Part shown: one piece after another, positions 18,301-24,600 of the stretch | How the letters are laid out: each line of letters begins with the position of its first letter | Numbering within the stretch: position 1 is the first letter of the stretch | Source of the DNA: Candidatus Segatella caccae | Lineage (GTDB): Bacteria > Bacteroidota > Bacteroidia > Bacteroidales > Bacteroidaceae | Direction: 5' to 3' | Length of the DNA: 49,061 bases | NCBI GenBank assembly: GCA_900556395.1 | Contig: USOQ01000009.1 | Location: forward strand, 1-49,061 | The notes under the pieces: generated by a model | What the model saw: only the letters and a program-made list of their open reading frames with translations | The model's database searches: none | What the model was told of the DNA's origin: nothing | Translations under genes and position numbers: made by a program

Positions 18301-20032
18301 AAACCAAAAGGCAGAGCAACAGAAAAAAGCACTGCCCAAGAATCGACGTACCTTTGAGAAAGAGATCGTGCTCTTGCCCGACACAATCATCAAGGTAAAC
18401 CACGGCAAGAACAGCAAGCGACTCATCGTCACTGCCAAGACAGAGGATGGAAAAATCATGCCGCTAAAATATAAAAAGGTAAACGCCAACCAGATAAAAA
18501 TCCTATCCAGGGTCGACACTACAACGAAGGTGAAACTCACCGTCCTCGCCAAAGAGCCACTCGAGAACCAAGGCTGGTATAAGACGATGCAGGCTGTGGC
18601 ACGCACTGCCATGATGGTGCGTAACATCAGCTTCACCTATCGCAACAACTACCAACTCACACTGCCAGGGTTCTTGCCTACCATAGGCGACGCCTTCGGA
18701 CAGACCAAGCAAGGAGTGCTCTCGCCAGGTCTCGACTTCGCTTTCGGCATGGTAGACGACAGCTACATCGACAAGGCACGACGCAACGAATGGTTGCTCA
18801 TCAACGACTCCATCGCTACGCCAGCAGCCAGCAGCCTGACCGAGGACCTGCAACTGCGTCTCACTCTCGAGCCGCTGAGAAATCTAAAAATCGACCTCAA
18901 CGCTTCGCGCACCATGACCACCCAGAAGAGCATACAGTATATGTATGAGGGGACACCCATCACGCAGAGCGGTACCTTCACCATGACGACCATCTCCTTA
19001 GGCTCAGCCTTCGAGGGAATGGGCTCGGCTAATAGCGGTTATCATAGCAAGACCTTCGATAAGTTTGTACGTTCGCTCGACACGTATCGCAACAAGGTGG
19101 AGGCGCAGTATGCCCATGCTGTATATCCCGCAGGCTCCGACCTCGCAGGAGGCAAGTTTGATGCATCACGCACACCTGTCAACAAGTATAGTGGCGATGT
19201 CATGATTCCCGCATTCCTCGATGCCTATACCAGCATGTCGGGGTCTTCGCTCGCACTCTTCCCAGCACTCAGCCGTCTGCTGCCCAACTGGTCCATCCGT
19301 TACAGCGGACTCAGCAAGCTGCCATGGCTGCGCGATCACTTCAAAAGCATCAATATCAACCACTCCTACAAGAGCATCTTTGCCGTGGGTAGCTACAACA
19401 CCTACAGCACCTTCCAGGAGTTTATGAACGGCATCGGATTCATCGACGATACTGCGACGGGAAGTGTCACGCCAAGCAGCATGTACAACATTTCGCAGGT
19501 AAGTATCAACGAGGCTTTCTCCCCTCTCATGGGACTCGACGTGACGCTCAACAACAATATGACGCTCAAGGCCGAATATCGACAGACGCGTGTGCTCAGT
19601 CTCAGCATGACAAGCATACAGGTGAACGAGGCGCTCAGCAAAGACTGGGTCTTCGGTATGGGCTATCGACTCAACAACCTCAGCCTCTTTGGTAGGGGTA
19701 AGCGAGTGATTAAGGGAAAGGGAAAGAATAAGAGCAATGAGGCTGCCAACACCCGCAACGCTGGTACCAACCAAAACCTCAACCTGCGTCTCGACTTCAG
19801 TCTGCGCAGACAGGCTGCCATCGTCAGAGACATAGCCTCTATGGTGAGCAGTGCCAGCAGTGGAAACAAGGCGCTCAAGCTAAGCTTCTCTGCCGATTAC
19901 ACGCTCAACCGACTTCTCACCATGAGCTTCTATTACGACCGACAGACCAACACTCCGTTACTCTCAAGCAGTAGTTATCCTACTACGACGCAAGACTTTG
20001 GCTTGAGCATCAAGTTCTCGCTGACGAGGTAA
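12347..20032 (+). CDS. sprA: SprA/Sov, giant outer-membrane translocon protein of the type IX secretion system
   Basis: 2,561 residues, near the size of P. gingivalis Sov and Flavobacterium SprA (~2,400-2,500). SprA is a very large beta-barrel that forms the outer-membrane channel through which T9SS cargo leaves. A hydrophobic signal segment spans residues ~9-27 (YALLMMALLMISIIGNAIG). The body is rich in alternating strand patterns and Asn/Asp/Tyr, and ends in FGLSIKFSLTR, a typical barrel terminus. Residues ~1935-2000 form a Lys/Gln/Glu-rich probable coiled coil (REKKKQEQAKQKQELAKIRK and onward), which stands out in a barrel protein. Other T9SS genes are not in the window. Confidence 0.93.
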   Translation: MTIKRRYKYALLMMALLMISIIGNAIGLPYWQDNRQRNRQRATARVQQSGTANAANRGAAGKGMGKPGITAQPILADEDTIPDSLLHTRWPVQRTQPITVGDLYQSPLDLQRPDNMKYEVEYNDTLGRYIIGNKLGGAWLSAPIMMTPAEYMAWSELNERRAYYRKQNDEIYKAKGKEKFDFTDMHFDLGPAEKIFGPGGIRVRTQGTAELKFGVNRKSVDNPSLPIRNRKTTMMEFDEKINLNVNGKVGDKVNMNLNYNTDATFDYDAQNMKLKYDGKEDEIIKLVEAGNVSFPSNSSLIRGASSLFGVRTDMQFGKLKLQTVLSQKKSSSKSVSSKGGVQLTPFEINVADYEENRHFFLSRYFRDRYDTWMQKLPNLTTGITINRVEIWVTNKTATTANTRNIIALTDLGETSRISNPMWVAGATIVPSNRANSEYDAMVGQYVAARDIDQTASVLEGGGLKGGDDFEKLESARLLSSSEYTVNTAMGYVSLKSGLQTDQVLAVAYEYTYAGTTYQVGEFASDITDTRQGLFVKSLKNASNNPRQGNWDLMMKNVYYLASQVEKEKFRLDVKYQSDTTGVYLNYLPETQVKDQPIIKVLGADRLDNNNNPHSNGYYDYVAGYTVDNGRVFIPKAEPFGSYLYNYLKGKGVAEEVAKKYAFTELYDSTKTVAKQIAEKNKYQLVGQFRGSSANVISLGAYNVPQGSVLVTAGGVTLTEGSDYSVDYNAGEVTILNQSIIDAGTPVNVSLESNTDYGQMRKTMFGVNWEYDFSKNFQISGTLQHLTEQALTTKVSMGAEPLRNTLVGFNLNWKKESQWLTNVLDKIPFLHLTQPSQISFTGEFAKLFAGQASGTQDNASYLDDFENTKNTIDVMSPTSWIISSVPSSNFRQDYNDKTGLTSGFRRSRLAWYTIDPLFTRRGSSLTPGHIKSDLAQLSNHYVREIYVRELFPLRQQSSYSGATNTLSVLNLAYYPAEPGPYNFNPDLLADGTFAAPQQNWGGMMRKLDTNDFEQANIEYIEFWMLDPFIYSREQADAAEYGGDFYINLGEISEDILRDGKKFYESGMPVDGSSSFSYTQWGKVPNQSTVTYAFATTKGSRALQDVGFNGLNDEEEREFYKNAYLSQIQGKVNQAVFDSIFADPARDNYHYFRGSDWDELKAPILQRYKYINNPQGNSPDSDSRTESYDTSYKTTPDVEDINQDFTLNEYEKYYQYHVSIRPEDLQVGSNFIVDKRSYTPTLRDGSKPTVTWYQFRIPVNQYEKREGNINDFSSIRFMRMYLTNFRKPIVIRLGTLDLVRGEWRTYNQLLGAANSGTLEAGAVSIEENAEKTPVNYVLPPGIQREQDPTQPQLVEANEQSLSLVAKNLSTGEAKAVYKNTTLDLRQYRRMQMFVHANALEQDVTSLKDNQAAVFIRLGSDYKNNYYEYEIPLKLTPARNNYSRYSYEDCRAVWPEENMLDVALSVFTSLKKARNQAKSQGMASFAAPYSAYDSNHPNNKITIMGNPTLGEVKTMMIGVRNNAGDIKSVEVWVNELRLLDHNSKGGWAANGNLNIQLSDLGNINATGRYTSEGFGGLEDGVANRSTDTYGAYSVTTSLELGKFFPDKAKVSIPLYYSVSKEKTSPKYNPMDTDMELDEALDAAASKHERDSIESIAVTKVTNTNFAISNARVGIATKRHPMPYDPANFSFSYSHSHQRTSGETTVYEKEDNWRGALDYSWTPVYKAWEPFKKIKNRSKWYDILKRFGLNWLPQNVAFNTEMTRNYYELQERDMESIENTQLPLSFSSQFLWNREFAMRWDLTKNLHANFRSATHAQIDEPYAPVNKDLYPDQYHAWKDSVWTSIKHLGTPLDYNQTFTASYQLPLNLLPVFDWVNADANYNATYSWNKGADDEDGNNYGNTINTNRDLTINGSLNLVKLYNHVPFLKKTNQRFDRQPSNSQIQRKKQEREKKKQEQAKQKQELAKIRKEAEAAGKDPEEAEKQWRSKQNQKAEQQKKALPKNRRTFEKEIVLLPDTIIKVNHGKNSKRLIVTAKTEDGKIMPLKYKKVNANQIKILSRVDTTTKVKLTVLAKEPLENQGWYKTMQAVARTAMMVRNISFTYRNNYQLTLPGFLPTIGDAFGQTKQGVLSPGLDFAFGMVDDSYIDKARRNEWLLINDSIATPAASSLTEDLQLRLTLEPLRNLKIDLNASRTMTTQKSIQYMYEGTPITQSGTFTMTTISLGSAFEGMGSANSGYHSKTFDKFVRSLDTYRNKVEAQYAHAVYPAGSDLAGGKFDASRTPVNKYSGDVMIPAFLDAYTSMSGSSLALFPALSRLLPNWSIRYSGLSKLPWLRDHFKSININHSYKSIFAVGSYNTYSTFQEFMNGIGFIDDTATGSVTPSSMYNISQVSINEAFSPLMGLDVTLNNNMTLKAEYRQTRVLSLSMTSIQVNEALSKDWVFGMGYRLNNLSLFGRGKRVIKGKGKNKSNEAANTRNAGTNQNLNLRLDFSLRRQAAIVRDIASMVSSASSGNKALKLSFSADYTLNRLLTMSFYYDRQTNTPLLSSSSYPTTTQDFGLSIKFSLTR

Positions 20033-20070
20033 AGTTAAAGGAGAATATTGGGGGAGGTAAAGAAGGTTAA

Positions 20071-20118
20071 GGAGTTAAGAAGTTAAGGAGTTAAGGAGTT
20101 AAGGAGTTAAGGAGTTAA
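20071..20118 (+). repeat. 8-bp tandem repeat (GGAGTTAA)x6
   Basis: Six consecutive units, with one base changed in unit 2 (GAAGTTAA). It merges directly into the family-1 repeat at 20111. Prone to slippage. Confidence 0.85.
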
Positions 20119-20182
20119 GACAATACCCTTATTGCTCATGCGCAGGAATGTACTGGGGAGGGCGTGGCATCTTGCCCACCCA
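20111..20182 (+). repeat. Interspersed repeat family 1, copy b
   Basis: Long copy matching 4890-4960 across both the AT-rich block and the GC-rich core (GGGGAGGGCGTGGCATCTTG). Confidence 0.8.
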
Positions 20183-20374
20183 TAACCCCCATTGTCCGAC
20201 ATTCTAAAAACAAACTCCTTATACCAAGCACAACTATCAATCTGTAAGCACAGACACCCCTAAACCCTTACACCATCCTACCAAAACATACATAAAAACT
20301 ACGATATTACAACTTTTTGCATCTCTTTAGAGTTAAAAAACTATTAAATAGCACGATATTTCAAAGAAAAACTA

Positions 20375-20382
20375 TACTTTTG
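20375..20382 (+). promoter_or_regulatory. Putative -7 box of the DAP dehydrogenase gene
   Basis: TACTTTTG fits TAnnTTTG, 47 nt upstream of the start codon. No clean -33 element. Confidence 0.5.
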
Positions 20383-20429
20383 CAATCGGAATAAGATAAA
20401 CAACCATAAAAAAGAAACTAATAGGAACA

Positions 20430-21329
20430 ATGAAGAAGTTTAGAGCAGCCGTAGTAGGATACGGCAATATCGGTAAGTTCACCGTAGAGGCGCTCCAGGC
20501 AGCACCCGACTTTGAGATTGCAGGCATCGTGCGCCGTCAGGGCGCTGCCAACAAGCCTGCAGAACTGGCTGAATATGAGGTGGTAGACGATATCACCAAG
20601 CTCAAGGATGTAGACGTGGCCATCCTCGCCACTCCAACACGTTCTTGCCCTGAATATTCAGAGAAGATGGTGGCACTCGGCATCAACACCGTAGACAGCT
20701 ACGACATCCACACAGGCATCCTCGACTATCGTACCAAGCAGATGGAAAACTGCAAGAAGGCTGGCAAGGTGAGCGTCATCTCAGCTGGCTGGGACCCAGG
20801 TTCTGACTCAGTGGTGCGTGTGCTGATGGAGAGTTTGGCTCCTAAGGGCCTCACCTACACCAACTTTGGTCCTGGCATGAGCATGGGCCACTCGGTTTGC
20901 GTACGCAGCAAGGAAGGCGTAAAAGAAGCTCTCTCTGTCACCATCCCATTGGGCGAGGGCATTCACCGCCGCATGGTGTACGTAGAACTTGAAGAGGGCG
21001 CCAAGTTGGAAGACGTGACAGCGGCTATCAAGGCCGATCCATACTTTGCTCACGATGAGACCCACGTGTTCGCTGTGGCTTCTGTCGACGATGTCAAGGA
21101 CATGGGTCATGGCGTAAACCTCGTGCGCAAAGGTGTGTCGGGCAAGACTCAGAACCAGCGTTTCGAGTTCAACATGAGCATCAATAACCCAGCCCTCACT
21201 GCTCAGGTATTGGTCAATGTGGCTCGTGCCACCTTCCGTCTGCAGCCAGGCTGCTACACCATGCCCGAGATTCCTGTCATCGACATGCTCCCTGGCACTC
21301 GTGAGGAGATTGTCGCTACGCTCGTATAA
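20430..21329 (+). CDS. ddh: meso-Diaminopimelate D-dehydrogenase
   Basis: 299 residues. The enzyme makes meso-diaminopimelate in one NADPH-dependent step from tetrahydrodipicolinate and ammonia. The Rossmann motif VVGYGNIGKFTVEAL is at the N-terminus, SAGWDPGSDSVVRVL and GPGMSMGHSVCVRS are strongly conserved in the family, and the C-terminal part holds the substrate-binding region. It has its own promoter and a strong terminator, so it is monocistronic. The window also encodes the DapL-DapF route to the same product. Confidence 0.93.
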   Translation: MKKFRAAVVGYGNIGKFTVEALQAAPDFEIAGIVRRQGAANKPAELAEYEVVDDITKLKDVDVAILATPTRSCPEYSEKMVALGINTVDSYDIHTGILDYRTKQMENCKKAGKVSVISAGWDPGSDSVVRVLMESLAPKGLTYTNFGPGMSMGHSVCVRSKEGVKEALSVTIPLGEGIHRRMVYVELEEGAKLEDVTAAIKADPYFAHDETHVFAVASVDDVKDMGHGVNLVRKGVSGKTQNQRFEFNMSINNPALTAQVLVNVARATFRLQPGCYTMPEIPVIDMLPGTREEIVATLV

Positions 21330-21391
21330 GATTATTCTTCTGCTGATTTCTTACCACTACCTCATCGGTAAGGACGCAGAACTAACCATAC

Positions 21392-21432
21392 AAAAAGGGA
21401 AGAGAACGGAATGGTTCTCTTCCCTTTTTTTT
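21392..21432 (+). terminator. Rho-independent terminator of ddh
   Basis: A perfect 16-bp stem (AAAAAGGGAAGAGAAC with GTTCTCTTCCCTTTTT), a 6-nt loop and a run of T. Confidence 0.92.
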
Positions 21433-21493
21433 CCGTTCTCTTCCCCCTTTTTATTTTCTTTTCGTTTTACTCTTAAAAAATCCTTTTCCCCAT

Positions 21494-21535
21494 CTTACCT
21501 TTTTACCTTCTTACCTTTTTACCTTTTTACCTTTT
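21494..21535 (+). repeat. 8-bp pyrimidine-rich tandem repeat (ACCTTTTT-like)
   Basis: About five units of TTACCTTT/TTTACCTT type, in the gap between two convergent genes. Similar units build the hairpin after manA. Confidence 0.7.
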
Positions 21536-21567
21536 AAAAACCCAGGCGAACAAATCTTTTCACAGGC

Positions 21568-21583
21568 AGACTTGCACTGGGGG
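21568..21583 (+). repeat. Truncated family-1 repeat
   Basis: TTGCACTGGGGGGAGT resembles only the first part of the family core (ATTGCACTGGGGAGGG in copy a). Too short to be sure. Confidence 0.4.
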
Positions 21584-21586
21584 GAG

Positions 21587-22870
21587 TTACTTATGAGTCA
21601 TGATATTGAGCACCATGTCGTCGGTGGCACGCATAGCATCGGCACCTATAGATGTGAGGTTGTGGATGCAGCAATCCACATCATCGTCGACAATGCCCTC
21701 TGCCGAAGTGACGCACTTACCCTCCATGGCGAGCAGCGAAGAGAGCAAGGCAGTGCTTACGCCCGACGAAATCTTGAGCGAACAACTGGGCTTAGCTCCG
21801 TCACAGATCATGCCCGTGAGGTTGGCCACCATGTTCTTCACCGAGTTGCAGATGCGCTGATAGTCGCCCCCCATAAGATAGGTGATGCCACAGCTGCTGC
21901 CTATCGATGCCACCACGCAGCCACACAACGCCGACAACTTGCCGAGGCTCTGCTTGATGTAGATGGCTGTGAGATGGCTGAGCATGAGCGCACGAATGAG
22001 TTCCTCCTCGGTGTTCTCGTTCTCCAGAGCATAGACAGCCACGGGGTTAGTGGCACAAATGCCTTGATTGCCACTACCGCTGTTGCTCATCACAGGAATC
22101 ATCGCCCCGCCCATACGAGCATCGCAAGCCGAGGCTGTGCGCGAGATGATGTGAGAGAAGATGCTATTGCCGAAGATGCCATGACTCAAAGGGCGGTCCA
22201 TCGTCTTACCCAAGCAATGGCCGTAGTTGCCCTTGATAGAGAGTTCAGCAGCTCGCATATTGTAGTCGCGCGTCTTCAGGATGAAGTTTATCTCGTCGAG
22301 AGGAGCTGTCATAGCAAAGTCGTACACCATGCGCATGGATAGCTGTATGTCGGTATCTTCCTCCTCATCGCCAGCAGCCTGCCGCTCATCGAACAGCACC
22401 TCGTCGTTACGCTCGGCAAAGACAAAGTGGGTGTGGCTACCTGCTATGATGGCAACAGCCTGGTCGTTGCCCGAACGACAAGCCACCTCGATGTAGAGTT
22501 TCTCGTCGATGCCAGGCTTCAGCTGTATGTCGATGCAAGAATCTTCGATAAATCGTTTGCCCTGTGCGAGGGTTTCGGGTGTGAGGTCTTTGAGCACTTC
22601 GAGCTGATAGTCGGGCTTGCCGATGAGGGCGCCCAAAGCCACGGCGATGGGCAGACCTATCATACCTGTGCCAGGAATACCCACTCCCATTGCATTTTTG
22701 AGCATATTAGGGCTGAGCAGCACCTTGATGCTGTCGGGACGCTTCCCCAACAGAGTGGCAGCCTTGGCGGTGCAGAGAGCCACGGCCATAGGTTCGGTGC
22801 ATCCGATGGCTGGAACTACTTCCTTATTGACAAGAGCGATGATGCGCTCGCGGGTCTTCTTTTCTTGCAT
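21587..22870 (-). CDS. CyuA/YhaM-type L-cysteine desulfidase (UPF0597, serine dehydratase alpha family)
   Basis: 427 residues. The family degrades L-cysteine to pyruvate, ammonia and sulfide with an oxygen-sensitive 4Fe-4S cluster and without PLP. Candidate cluster cysteines are C24 in GCTEP and those in CGCVVASIGSSCG and MICDGAKPSCSLK. SGSGNQGICATNPV is a conserved family stretch. It is preceded by its own -7 box. Serine as substrate cannot be excluded by eye. The product sulfide could feed the sulfhydrylase at the right end of the window, but they are far apart. Confidence 0.85.
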   Translation of the reverse strand: MQEKKTRERIIALVNKEVVPAIGCTEPMAVALCTAKAATLLGKRPDSIKVLLSPNMLKNAMGVGIPGTGMIGLPIAVALGALIGKPDYQLEVLKDLTPETLAQGKRFIEDSCIDIQLKPGIDEKLYIEVACRSGNDQAVAIIAGSHTHFVFAERNDEVLFDERQAAGDEEEDTDIQLSMRMVYDFAMTAPLDEINFILKTRDYNMRAAELSIKGNYGHCLGKTMDRPLSHGIFGNSIFSHIISRTASACDARMGGAMIPVMSNSGSGNQGICATNPVAVYALENENTEEELIRALMLSHLTAIYIKQSLGKLSALCGCVVASIGSSCGITYLMGGDYQRICNSVKNMVANLTGMICDGAKPSCSLKISSGVSTALLSSLLAMEGKCVTSAEGIVDDDVDCCIHNLTSIGADAMRATDDMVLNIMTHK

Positions 22871-22895
22871 GACGTTTGTTTTTTAATTTTGCATA

Positions 22896-22903
22896 CAAAG
22901 GTA
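22896..22903 (-). promoter_or_regulatory. Putative -7 box of the cysteine desulfidase gene
   Basis: TACCTTTG on the minus strand, 26 nt upstream of the start codon. Confidence 0.55.
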
Positions 22904-22943
22904 CGAAAAATATTGAAAAAGAATAAAAGTGAATATAAAAAAA

Positions 22944-23043
22944 ACTCAACTTTTGCATTGGTTAACTCCACTCGTCTTGAACCATCATTCATCGATTGAA
23001 GGGCAAGAGTCTGAAGCATTAAATCCATGTGCAAAAGTTGAGT
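22944..23043. repeat. 100-bp element with perfect 14-bp terminal inverted repeats
   Basis: ACTCAACTTTTGCA at 22944-22957 is matched by TGCAAAAGTTGAGT at 23030-23043. The interior has no gene. It lies between the desulfidase promoter and the 3' end of the peptidase gene. The ends resemble the right ends of family-2 repeats (GCGAAAGTTGAGTAAAA at 29657-29673). Confidence 0.7.
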
Positions 23044-23058
23044 AACGGGAAGGGGGGA

Positions 23059-24474
23059 TTAGTCTTCGAGCTGGAAGAGAGGATCGTCGACTGTCAGCAT
23101 GACAGGCTTCTGGTCGAACTCTTTGAGGAGCTGCTCAGAAACATACTGCTTGTCTACTACGAGTCGGAACATGTACTCATTGAACCAGCGGTTGGTCATG
23201 ATGAGACATCCCTTCTGACCATTGTCAGCGCCCCAGCTGTTTTCCACCTTCCACTTCAGTGGCTTGCCATTGGCATCGAGGTCGACGGCAGTGAGGGTCA
23301 TGGCGTGGGTAGAACCACTATCGAAGGTACTGATGCGGTCGGCCTTGTTCATAGGGAACGTAGTGCCGAAGAGCGAAGCATAGTCATAGTTGTCGAGGTC
23401 GAGATAACCACGCTTGCGATCGAACTGCTTGCCCACATCGTAGCTGGAGTACATCTTACGACCATCCTTCAAAGAGGCGATGGCAAGAGCGGCAATCTCG
23501 TCCATAGGCAGGTTGAGATACTTCCAGTTGTGCCCATCGTAGGTATGGCGATCATACTCCACCTCATAGGTCTTGTGGTAAGGATGACGTGGGTCGTTCA
23601 TCACCATGATGAAGGTGCCGTTAAGTTCCTTGCCCACAGTGGCATCGTAGAAGCTCTTAGGCGTATAGGTCTTCGCCTCGCCCATCTGCTTGCCGTTCTT
23701 GTTGCGGAAAGCATAGCTGAACTCCTTGACAGGCTCGCCTAAGGTGAGGCTGAGCATGTGATAGACAGTACCGAGCATCTCTGTCTTGCGAGCAGCCAAC
23801 TGCTTGGCGTTCTTGCCTGCTGCTGCCATACGGCGAAGTTCCAGTCCGTACTCACGCAACTTGCTGGCAATGAGACGACTCATCTTATTGGTATTCTCGC
23901 TCGAGAAGGTCTCGGGCATCACACTCATTGGTACCAATCCATACTTGGCAGCCAAGTCGGCTACACCACAGAAGGTGCCACCATCATTGAGCGGAGACTT
24001 GAAGAAGAACTGCACCTGTGGGTCGGCAATAGGCTTGCGAGCATGGTCGATGACGCCCTGCAGCATGAGGTTGGCTTTCTCCAACTGGTCGTAGAAGAAG
24101 AGGTAAGCTTGCGAATACTCCACAGCCAAACTGTCGGCATGAGCCTTGGCAAAGTTGGCACGCAGCACATTCATGCCACTAAACATCCAACAGCGGCCAG
24201 AGCTCTTCTGATTATGGATGCTCTGAACGGGTGTCTCCACGCTGAAGTGGGTATCTATGGCACCAGCATGAGCACGATTCATCACCAGTTGGTCGATATT
24301 GTTGTTGGCGATGGCATTAAAGAGAGCCTTATCTGCGGCCGATGACTTCTGCGATTTTTCTATCTGCGAAAGCATCTGCTGAGAGATGCCTCCTTGCTTC
24401 GTTTGAGCCATTGTAGCAGCAGAAACAGCCAACAAGGCTCCTAAAAGGATGATGTTTTTTCTCATTATGTTCAT
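23059..24474 (-). CDS. Exported C1-family cysteine aminopeptidase (PepC / bleomycin hydrolase type)
   Basis: 471 residues. An N-terminal signal peptide (MRKNIILLGALLAVSAATMA, preceded by MNI) suggests export to the periplasm, whereas classical PepC is cytoplasmic. The papain-like triad is visible: SSGRCWMFSG with Cys95, GSTHAMTL with the His, and VENSWG with the Asn. Length fits C1B peptidases (~445-470). The start could equally be the Met three codons in (24465). Preceded by a -7 box 24 nt upstream. Confidence 0.93.
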   Translation of the reverse strand: MNIMRKNIILLGALLAVSAATMAQTKQGGISQQMLSQIEKSQKSSAADKALFNAIANNNIDQLVMNRAHAGAIDTHFSVETPVQSIHNQKSSGRCWMFSGMNVLRANFAKAHADSLAVEYSQAYLFFYDQLEKANLMLQGVIDHARKPIADPQVQFFFKSPLNDGGTFCGVADLAAKYGLVPMSVMPETFSSENTNKMSRLIASKLREYGLELRRMAAAGKNAKQLAARKTEMLGTVYHMLSLTLGEPVKEFSYAFRNKNGKQMGEAKTYTPKSFYDATVGKELNGTFIMVMNDPRHPYHKTYEVEYDRHTYDGHNWKYLNLPMDEIAALAIASLKDGRKMYSSYDVGKQFDRKRGYLDLDNYDYASLFGTTFPMNKADRISTFDSGSTHAMTLTAVDLDANGKPLKWKVENSWGADNGQKGCLIMTNRWFNEYMFRLVVDKQYVSEQLLKEFDQKPVMLTVDDPLFQLED

Positions 24475-24497
24475 GTTATTATTGATTTGTCGGGATG

Positions 24498-24505
24498 CAA
24501 ATATA
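24498..24505 (-). promoter_or_regulatory. Putative -7 box of the peptidase gene
   Basis: TATATTTG on the minus strand, 24 nt before the start. It is divergent from the dxs promoter. Confidence 0.5.
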
Positions 24506-24569
24506 CGAAGAAAAGTGGGAAAACAGAAATAAATCGGTCAAAAGTGACACATACTAAAAAAAAAACACT

Positions 24570-24577
24570 ACCTTTGC
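24570..24577 (+). promoter_or_regulatory. Putative -7 box of dxs
   Basis: TACCTTTG, 23 nt upstream of the ATG at 24601. Its position argues against the longer in-frame start at 24487. Confidence 0.6.
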
Positions 24578-24600
24578 ATGGTTATTCACGAGATGAAAAC

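Larger units (their letters stand above)
20033..20429. other. Intergenic region sprA / ddh
   Basis: 397 nt with an 8-bp tandem array, a long family-1 repeat, then AT-rich DNA with the ddh promoter. No gene seen. Confidence 0.65.

Noticed and set aside
24487..24600. Upstream start giving dxs a 38-residue extension
   Set aside because: It begins upstream of the -7 box, and family members start at the later Met.
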